NCBI GenBank assembly: GCA_016180765.1
Contig: JACPAP010000280.1
Coordinates: forward strand, 1-12,212
Direction of reading: 5' to 3'
Source of the DNA: Gemmatimonadota bacterium
Lineage (GTDB): Bacteria > Gemmatimonadota > Gemmatimonadetes > Gemmatimonadales > GWC2-71-9
Length of the DNA stretch: 12,212 nt
This document shows, in pieces, positions 1-5,321 of this stretch. The notes beneath the pieces are model-generated. The model saw only the letters and a program-made list of their open reading frames with translations. It was not told where the DNA came from and ran no database searches. Positions within the stretch are counted from its first letter, which is position 1, and every line of letters begins with the position of its first letter. Made by a program: the position numbers and the translations under genes.

Positions 1-711
1 ACCTGCGCCTATTGCCACATGCTCTATGTGGACGACCGGGGCGGCCGGACCACGAGCCACAACATGACACGGAAGATCATCTGGGGGATGGGCGTGCAGG
101 CGGCGGGCGGGCAGCTCAAGGACATCACGCTGACCCCGGAGAACCAGGTAGCCCGCGCCGAGATGATCAAGGTGTGCATGACCTGTCACTCGGAAGTGAA
201 GGCGCGGGACTACCTCCAGTCGGCGGACGCCCACAAACTGTCGGGCGACGCGCTGGTGGTGGAGGCCAGGAATCTGCTCTCGGCGCTCTATGCCGACGGA
301 CTGATCCAGCCGGGCCACGGGCAGCTCGCCGCAGGCTTGCTCCCCGGCCCACGCTTCAGCGCGACCGAGTTGCCGACGACTGTCGCGCAGCACTGGCCGG
401 CGGGCATGTATTACAACGTCACCGCAGTCGAGCGTGAGTACTTCGACATGTTCTTCTTCTCGAACCTCAAGTCCTACAAGGGCGCTTTCCACATGAGCCC
501 GGACTACGCGTGGTGGTACGGGTACGCCGAGGTGCTGGGGCACATGGCGAGGTTGCGAGACGAGGATCGGTCACTGCGCGAGGCGCGGGCCACCTCGCGG
601 CGCACGACCTTCATGCTCGCCACCGGCCCGCTCATGGTGCTGGCGGTGCTCGGGGCCGTCTACCTGGTGTGGCGCCGGCGGGACCGGGGGAAGGCGGCCG
701 CCAAGGCGTAA
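1..711 (+). CDS. Multiheme cytochrome c, hydroxylamine oxidoreductase-like, C-terminal part
   Basis: The gene enters from the left edge, so its start and most of its hemes are missing; 236 residues are visible. Two heme c-binding motifs are seen, CAYCH at visible residues 2-6 and CMTCH at 59-63. A His-rich stretch (TSHNMTRKIIWGMG) follows the first, as expected for axial ligands in multiheme proteins. A hydrophobic segment at about 204-224 followed by WRRRDRGK is a C-terminal membrane anchor with a cytoplasmic basic tail, placing the heme domain in the periplasm. The order CxxCH, His segment, VCxxCH, helical tail with a PDYAWWYG stretch, then an anchor recalls the octaheme hydroxylamine oxidoreductase family, which handles hydroxylamine, hydrazine or nitrite. 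That family call is from recall of its pattern. Whether it oxidises or reduces depends on a cross-linking tyrosine and on missing N-terminal parts. A nitrite reductase-like or other multiheme cytochrome remains possible. Confidence 0.75.
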   Translation, partial: TCAYCHMLYVDDRGGRTTSHNMTRKIIWGMGVQAAGGQLKDITLTPENQVARAEMIKVCMTCHSEVKARDYLQSADAHKLSGDALVVEARNLLSALYADGLIQPGHGQLAAGLLPGPRFSATELPTTVAQHWPAGMYYNVTAVEREYFDMFFFSNLKSYKGAFHMSPDYAWWYGYAEVLGHMARLRDEDRSLREARATSRRTTFMLATGPLMVLAVLGAVYLVWRRRDRGKAAAKA

Positions 712-779
712 GGCGGCTTCCGCGTCCCCGGTACACCGGCGTGTGTCGTCACCGCACCGCGGGGAGGCCTCCAACCACT

Positions 780-959
780 GTGCTCGGAAGCGGCGTCAAG
801 CTCGGGTTTATTGGTTTTGCCCTCGGATTCTTCGGCCCCATGATCCTGGACCCCTCGAGCGGCAACGGTGCGTTGCTGGGAATTTTCATCACGGGGCCAC
901 TCGGCTTCGTGGTCGCGCCCTGCGCGCGCTCTGGCTTCGCCGAACGGCGCGCGCGGTGA
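780..959 (+). CDS. Small hydrophobic membrane protein (59 aa), unknown function
   Basis: A 59-residue reading frame starts at GTG (780-782), with GGGGAGG at 761-767 as a strong ribosome binding site, though its spacing of 12 bases is long. The protein has a hydrophobic Gly/Phe-rich segment at about residues 8-23, a short polar loop (DPSSGNG), and a second hydrophobic segment at about 31-46. This suggests a two-helix hairpin with the basic tail (FAERRAR) outside the membrane. The composition is clearly membrane-protein-like, unlike the Arg/Pro/Ala-rich shadow frames around it. Similar small proteins with a GFFGPMIL...GPLGF pattern occur in other bacteria, as far as I recall, but no function is known to me. 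It lies 68 bases after the cytochrome and 43 before the PHP hydrolase, on the same strand. Confidence 0.5.
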   Translation: MLGSGVKLGFIGFALGFFGPMILDPSSGNGALLGIFITGPLGFVVAPCARSGFAERRAR

Positions 960-990
960 ACGGCTCGGGGCATCGTTGACCAAATCGGCA

Positions 991-1002
991 TATTTTGGGG
1001 GC
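991..1002 (+). promoter_or_regulatory. Possible -10 element for a leaderless transcript of the PHP hydrolase gene
   Basis: TATTTT at 991-996 matches TANNNT and stands exactly where a -10 hexamer would put transcription start on the A of the ATG at 1003. The stretch is the only AT-rich patch nearby. The alternative reading is an ordinary transcript with GGGGG (997-1001) as a poor Shine-Dalgarno sequence. No good -35 box is present at the usual distance; TTGACC at 976-981 is only 9 bases away. Confidence 0.25.
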
Positions 1003-2289
1003 ATGACCGACCTCCGCCATCCTGCTTCAGTCCCGGGGCTCGTCCGTTGCCTGCTCGCCGCGGTGACCTTCGGCGTCGTCGCATGCGGCCCGTCCCCAGA
1101 GTGGTATAAAGGAAACCTCCACACGCACTCCTATTGGAGCGACGGCGACCAGTTTCCCGAAGTGATTCTCCTGGGGTACCGCGACCGCGGGTACGACTTC
1201 GTCGCGCTGTCCGATCACAACGTGCTCGCCCAAACGGAGCGGTGGGTCACGGTGGGCGCGATTCCGAACGGCGAGGCCTCCCTCGCCGAGTACCGCGGGC
1301 TGTTCGGCGAGGAATGGGTCGAGACGCGGCAGAACGAGGCGGGCCGGCTCGAGGTTCGGCTCAAGCGGTTCGACGAGTACGCCGGCCGGGTCGGCGAGCC
1401 GGGCCGGTTCCTGGTGCTCCAGGGCGAGGAAATCACCGATCGGTTCGAGTCCCGGCCGCTCCACCTCAATGCCACCAACGTCGCCGGATTCATCCCGCCC
1501 CAGGGCGGCACCAGCGTGGCCGACGTGCTCCAGCGCAACATCGCCGCGGTGCTCGAGCAGCGGCGGGCGACGGAGCAGCCGATGTTCCCGCACGTGAATC
1601 ACCCGAACTTCGGCTGGGCCGTGACCGCCGAGGATCTCATGGATCTCGACGGGGAGCGGTTCTTCGAGGTGTACAACGGGCATCCCCTGGTGCACAACGC
1701 GGGCGATTCGCTGCACCCGTCCACGGAGCGCATCTGGGACATCGTGCTCACGCACCGCCTGACGCGCGGACTGGACGTCGTGTACGGCCTCGCGGTGGAC
1801 GACGCGCACCATTACGAGCTGATGGACTCCACGCGGGCCAATCCCGCGCGGGGCTGGGTCATGGTGCGCGCGACCGCGCTCGCCCCGGAGGCCATCGTCG
1901 CCGCGATGGAAGCGGGGGAGTTCTACGCTTCCACGGGTGTGGTGCTCGCGGACATCGAGTGGTCGGAGTCGGGGGTCGCGTTGCGCATCGCGGGCGAGCC
2001 GGGTGTGACGTACCTGACGGAGTTCGTGGGCACGCGCGCGGGGTTCGACCGGGAGGTGCGGGAGGTCCCGGACGTCGGCGGGCTCCCGGTCACGCGTCGC
2101 TATAGCGCGGACATCGGGACGGTGCTCGCGGAGGTGCCAGGACTCAACCCTGCGTATGCCTTCACCGGAGACGAGATCTACGTGCGGGCGCGCGTCCGGT
2201 CATCCCAGCCGGTGGACCATCCGGTGCATGCCGGCGAAGTCCAGATGGCATGGGTCCAACCGGTGGTGGTCGGGTCCGGTGGTCGTTAG
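1003..2289 (+). CDS. PHP-domain metallohydrolase lipoprotein, CehA/McbA-like
   Basis: The protein has 428 residues. The start at ATG 1003 was chosen over an in-frame ATG at 868 because it puts a short basic N-terminus and hydrophobic core just before the lipobox VVAC (Cys28), making it a lipoprotein, and because the longer version would overlap the small membrane protein gene. The PHP metal site is visible in order: HTHSYWSDG (His40, His42, Asp47), SDHN (Asp71, His72), GEE (142-143), His154, HVNHP (His197, His200) and DDAHH (Asp267, His269). These ligands usually bind two or three metal ions for phosphoester or other hydrolysis. CehA/McbA relatives include carbaryl hydrolases, but the natural substrate of most members is unknown. 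The C-terminal part (about 310-425) looks like a beta-sandwich. It is convergent with the nucleotidyltransferase remnant, 17 bases away. Family call is firm, substrate unknown. Confidence 0.88.
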   Translation: MTDLRHPASVPGLVRCLLAAVTFGVVACGPSPEWYKGNLHTHSYWSDGDQFPEVILLGYRDRGYDFVALSDHNVLAQTERWVTVGAIPNGEASLAEYRGLFGEEWVETRQNEAGRLEVRLKRFDEYAGRVGEPGRFLVLQGEEITDRFESRPLHLNATNVAGFIPPQGGTSVADVLQRNIAAVLEQRRATEQPMFPHVNHPNFGWAVTAEDLMDLDGERFFEVYNGHPLVHNAGDSLHPSTERIWDIVLTHRLTRGLDVVYGLAVDDAHHYELMDSTRANPARGWVMVRATALAPEAIVAAMEAGEFYASTGVVLADIEWSESGVALRIAGEPGVTYLTEFVGTRAGFDREVREVPDVGGLPVTRRYSADIGTVLAEVPGLNPAYAFTGDEIYVRARVRSSQPVDHPVHAGEVQMAWVQPVVVGSGGR

Positions 2290-2306
2290 GGGATGATCGA
2301 CGGACG

Positions 2307-2537
2307 TTAGGACCCCGCGCCCTTGCCGCGCAGCCGCTTGATCTCCTCCAGCACCTCGATATCGGCGGCATCCTGCAGCCGCCCGGTCACGGTCTTCTCG
2401 ATGAGGATGTCAATGTCGCGCGTCGCACGCGTCGTCCCCCACAGCTGCATCGCCTGGGCACCGACCAACACGTATCGCGCCCGGTGACGATTCAAGCGCG
2501 AGCAGACCTCGGCGAGGTGGGTCTGGTAGTGCTTCAC
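2307..2537 (-). pseudogene. Nucleotidyltransferase (AbiEii-like) remnant with in-frame internal deletion
   Basis: Read on the minus strand from GTG at 2537, with GGAGG at 2549-2545 and 7-base spacing, this frame gives 76 residues. The N-terminal half is a minimal nucleotidyltransferase core: a helix (KHYQTHLAEVCSRLNRHRA), YVLVGAQAMQLWG in place of the usual glycine-rich hG[GS] loop, then TRATRDIDILIE with the two metal-binding Asp residues. The C-terminal half, GRLQDAADIEVLEEIKRLRG, is the closing segment of such proteins. What normally lies between, about 80-100 residues with the third catalytic Asp, is missing, and the two ends join at about residue 50 without loss of frame. Relatives act as toxins of type IV-like systems or as uncharacterised transferases. 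Without the third Asp, catalysis is unlikely. A genuinely short variant of the family is the alternative. Confidence 0.6.
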
Positions 2538-2773
2538 CGGACATCCTCCAGGCGCTTCCACTCCAAGTAGTCCTCATACCGATCGAACTGAAGCACCTGC
2601 TGGCCCGCGGGGCGGCGTCGGGTGTGCTCCGCCAGGCGCGCCGTCTGCTCGGCCGCGAGAACTCGCTCCTCGCCGGCTTGCCCGGAACACTGCGGCCCAC
2701 GAGCTTGGGCACGGCCGACGGGACCGCTGGGAAGAAAGGCGACCGCTCCCGCGTCTGACTCGATAGGAGTCGT
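2534..2773 (-). pseudogene. Start-less C-terminal remnant of the nucleotidyltransferase's upstream partner
   Basis: An open minus-strand frame runs from 2773 to a TGA at 2536-2534, which overlaps the GTG of the nucleotidyltransferase by four bases (GTGA), the usual sign of translational coupling. The last 44 codons read like real protein: ERVLAAEQTARLAEHTRRRP, then GQQVLQFDRYEDYLEWKRLE, then DVR. They are helical, acidic-basic patterned and rich in Tyr/Trp. Further upstream the frame becomes Gly/Pro/Ala-rich and has no plausible ATG or GTG start before a stop at 2774-2776. I read it as the tail of a partner gene (antitoxin-like by position only) whose beginning is lost or frameshifted. I do not recognise a family. 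Confidence 0.35.
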
Positions 2774-2779
2774 TCACGT

Positions 2780-2794
2780 GAGGGTTGATCTTTG
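2780..2794 (+). promoter_or_regulatory. Ribosome binding site and TTG start of the orphan permease
   Basis: GAGGG at 2780-2784 lies 7 bases before TTG at 2792-2794. A stop codon (TGA, 2786-2788) precedes the TTG in frame, so no start further upstream is possible, and the N-terminus beginning here matches the usual length of the family. The next in-frame ATG lies inside the periplasmic domain. This fixes TTG as the start. Confidence 0.7.
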
Positions 2795-5302
2795 TCTCTT
2801 CTCGCCGCCCTGCGCTCGCTCACCCGCGTCCGCGGGATCGCGTTGGCCGTCGTCATCACGCTGGCGCTCGGCATCGGAGCCCTCACCACCGCGTTCGGCA
2901 TCGTCAACGCGGCTCTGTTTCGGCAGCCGCCGTTCGAGGACGCGCGGCGCCTGGCGATGGTGTACATCGTCCGCAACCCCGCGGGTGGGCCGACGCGGCG
3001 GGAGCGATGGTCCTTCGCCCGCATCCAGGTGCTTCGCGAGCAGCAACAGAGCTTCGAGCAGGTCGCAAACTATACCCCCGCCACGCTGACGCTTGCCGGC
3101 CAGGACGACGCAGAGACCGTCCGCGGCGAGTTCGTCTCGGCGTCGTACTTTCTGCTTCTCCGCGTGGGCCCGGTGCAGGGCAGGTTGTTTGGGCCGCCGG
3201 AGGACGACCTGGCGGGCGCGCCGGTAGCGCTGGTCAGCCGGTCCTTCGTGAGGCGCCGATGGCCCGCCCAGGCGACGCCGGTGGGCCACACCATTCGGGT
3301 GAACGGCGTGATCCTCACAGTGGTGGGCGTGTTGCCCGAGGGATTCCGCGGTCTCTCAGGCCAGGCGGACCTGTGGATTCCGGCCCCGATGGGGCCGCGG
3401 CTCACGTACGCGGGTTACCTCACCACGAACCAAAACTTCATCAGTGTTGTCGGCCGCTTGCGTGACGGCGTGACGCTCACCGACGCGCGGAGCGAGCTCG
3501 CCGTGCTGGGCGCAACGATCAATCGCGCGTTGCCGAGCGATCCCGGATTCCCCGACGAGCGCGTGACGGCGACGGCCGTGTCCATCAACGAGGCGCGCAG
3601 CGACGCGACCGTGCGCCGGTCGCTCACGGTATTCCTGGGTGGGGTGGTGCTGTTGTGCCTCCTGGCGTGCGCCAACGTGGCGAATCTCCTGTTGGGAAGG
3701 GCGGCCGGCAAGCGGCACGAATCGGCAGTCCGCATTGCGCTCGGAAGCGGTCCCAGACGGCTGTTCGCCCACGTGCTCGCCGACGGAGCCGGCCTGGCGC
3801 TCCTCGGTGGGCTGCTCGGCGTGGCGCTCGCGTGGCAAGCGACCGGGCTCATGGCGCCGCCCGCCAACGTTTGGGCACCTCGCAACTTCTATGGAAGCGT
3901 GGCGGCGTTCGACACTCCTGCCTTCGGCTTCTCCGAGTTGAGCTTCGGCTTCGGTCTTGCGCTCGCCACGGCGCTGCTCGTGGCGGCGCCGGCGGCCATG
4001 ACGGCCTTCCGGCTGGACGTCGCGGCCGGACTCAAGGCCGGGTCGCGCGGCGTGCTGCGCGGTGGCTTGGGGATGGGCGGGAGCAGAGAAGCGGGCGCGC
4101 TGGCGCTGCGGCGGCCATCGGTGCGCGCCGGGATCGTCGGCGTCGAGGCCGCGCTCGCGATGCTGCTGGTGGTGGCCGCGGGGCTGCTCATTGACAGCTT
4201 CCAGCGCATGCGCAATACGGACATCGGCGTGGACACCAGCCGAGTGCTCACATTCTGGGTGATTCCCTCCGAGGCACGGGTACCTCCGGAGACCGCGCCG
4301 GTCTTCGTCACCCGTGTGCTCGATGCCGTGCGGGCCGTGCCGGGCGTCCTCTCGGCGACGGTGGATGGCGGGGCTCCGCTCGCCGGCACCGCGAGATCCA
4401 CGCTATACATCGAGGGCCGCCCGTCGCCGCTACCCGGGCAAGCGCCGCCGGTGCTCCGGCACTACGTGGCGCCCGACCATTTCCGCGTCATGGGAATTCC
4501 ACTAGTGCGAGGGCGGACGTTAACGTCGGCAGACGTAGCGGGCGCGCCACGCGTCACCGTGATCAGCCAGACGGCGGCGCGCCGCTTCTGGCCCAACGAA
4601 GATCCTTTGGGCAAACGGGTCTGGTTCGGAGGGGGGAGCAGCTTCAACAGTCCCGATTCAAGCGCAGCGATCGTCGGCATCGTGGCGGACGTGGTCTATG
4701 AGCCCCTCGACCAGCAACCGAATCGCGCCAGCTTCTACACGTCGTACGCGCAATTCACCTACGCGTCCCGCATGTTCTTTCTGCGCACGGCGGGGAATCC
4801 GCTCGCCGTCGTGCCGGACGTGCGCAAGGCGCTCGCGACCGTGGATCCGGACTTATCCTTGCGTGACGTGCAGCCGCTGGCGGATGTGGTGAACGGATCA
4901 TGGGCCCGGCATCGGTTCGACGCCATCCTGTTCGGCGGGTTCGGCGTGGCGGCGCTGCTCCTCGCCGGGAGTGGAGTGTTCACGGTGCTCGCCTATACGG
5001 TCGCCAATCGGACTCGTGAGTTCGGAATCCGCATCGCGCTCGGCGCCCGGCCCGGCGCCGTCATGCGGCAGGTCGTGAAGGAGGGAATGGCCTTCCCGAC
5101 GGTGGGACTGTTGTTTGGCGCTCTGGCGTCAGCCGGAGCCACGCGCCTGTTGCGGGCGTCGCTGTACCAGATCTCACCGCTGGAGCCCGCCGTGTACTTC
5201 CGAACCATGTTGCTCTTGCTCGCGGTGGCTGCTGCCGCGTGCCTCGTTCCTGCATGGCGGGCCACGCGCGCGGACCCGATGGAGGCTCTGCGAGCGGAGT
5301 AG
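2792..5302 (+). CDS. Orphan ABC-type permease, duplicated MacB/FtsX (ADOP family)
   Basis: The protein has 836 residues in two tandem MacB-like halves. The first has a membrane helix at about 15-40 (VITLALGIGALTTAFGIVNA, the family hallmark), a periplasmic MacB core domain at about 45-260, and an FtsX block of three helices at about 278-405 with NVANLLLGRAAGKRHESAVR. The second half repeats this: helix 447-468, periplasmic domain 475-700, FtsX block 710-825 with TREFGIRIALGARPGAVMRQ, ending in the typical RATRADPMEALR. Such permeases occur in many copies in Acidobacteriota and Gemmatimonadota, usually without a nearby ATPase, as here. They are thought to work like MacB, passing mechanical force across the inner membrane to export or extract substrates. 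No ATPase, membrane-fusion or outer-membrane gene is adjacent, so substrate and partner are unknown. It is convergent with DUF5916, 19 bases away. Confidence 0.93.
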   Translation: MSLLAALRSLTRVRGIALAVVITLALGIGALTTAFGIVNAALFRQPPFEDARRLAMVYIVRNPAGGPTRRERWSFARIQVLREQQQSFEQVANYTPATLTLAGQDDAETVRGEFVSASYFLLLRVGPVQGRLFGPPEDDLAGAPVALVSRSFVRRRWPAQATPVGHTIRVNGVILTVVGVLPEGFRGLSGQADLWIPAPMGPRLTYAGYLTTNQNFISVVGRLRDGVTLTDARSELAVLGATINRALPSDPGFPDERVTATAVSINEARSDATVRRSLTVFLGGVVLLCLLACANVANLLLGRAAGKRHESAVRIALGSGPRRLFAHVLADGAGLALLGGLLGVALAWQATGLMAPPANVWAPRNFYGSVAAFDTPAFGFSELSFGFGLALATALLVAAPAAMTAFRLDVAAGLKAGSRGVLRGGLGMGGSREAGALALRRPSVRAGIVGVEAALAMLLVVAAGLLIDSFQRMRNTDIGVDTSRVLTFWVIPSEARVPPETAPVFVTRVLDAVRAVPGVLSATVDGGAPLAGTARSTLYIEGRPSPLPGQAPPVLRHYVAPDHFRVMGIPLVRGRTLTSADVAGAPRVTVISQTAARRFWPNEDPLGKRVWFGGGSSFNSPDSSAAIVGIVADVVYEPLDQQPNRASFYTSYAQFTYASRMFFLRTAGNPLAVVPDVRKALATVDPDLSLRDVQPLADVVNGSWARHRFDAILFGGFGVAALLLAGSGVFTVLAYTVANRTREFGIRIALGARPGAVMRQVVKEGMAFPTVGLLFGALASAGATRLLRASLYQISPLEPAVYFRTMLLLLAVAAAACLVPAWRATRADPMEALRAE

Positions 5303-5318
5303 ACTTGGCGTCCTCCGC
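5294..5318. terminator. Inverted repeat in a convergent gap, possible bidirectional terminator
   Basis: GCGGAG (5294-5299) and CTCCGC (5313-5318) form a perfect 6-base stem with a 13-base loop, spanning the permease stop codon and the 19-base gap before the DUF5916 stop. The position suits termination in both directions, but there is no T-tract and the loop is long, so the call is weak. Confidence 0.25.
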
Positions 5319-5321
5319 CCG

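Noticed and set aside
725..745. CCGG-TACA-CCGG hairpin after the cytochrome gene as a terminator
   Set aside because: CCGG is self-complementary and common in GC-rich DNA; a 4-base stem without a T-tract is not a terminator.
976..996. TTGACC plus TATTTT as a sigma70 promoter
   Set aside because: The two boxes are only 9 bases apart, too close for a sigma70 promoter; only the -10-like element was kept as a possibility.
868..1002. Upstream in-frame extension of the PHP hydrolase to ATG 868
   Set aside because: It would bury the lipoprotein signal inside the protein and overlap the small membrane protein frame; ATG 1003 gives a standard lipobox distance.
1027..1812. 261-codon minus-strand open frame opposite the PHP hydrolase
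   Set aside because: It is the antisense shadow of a gene with a complete metal-binding motif set.
2757..2771. GACTC-GATAG-GAGTC palindrome before the permease
   Set aside because: A 5-base stem is likely by chance at this length of non-coding DNA and has no supporting repeat nearby.
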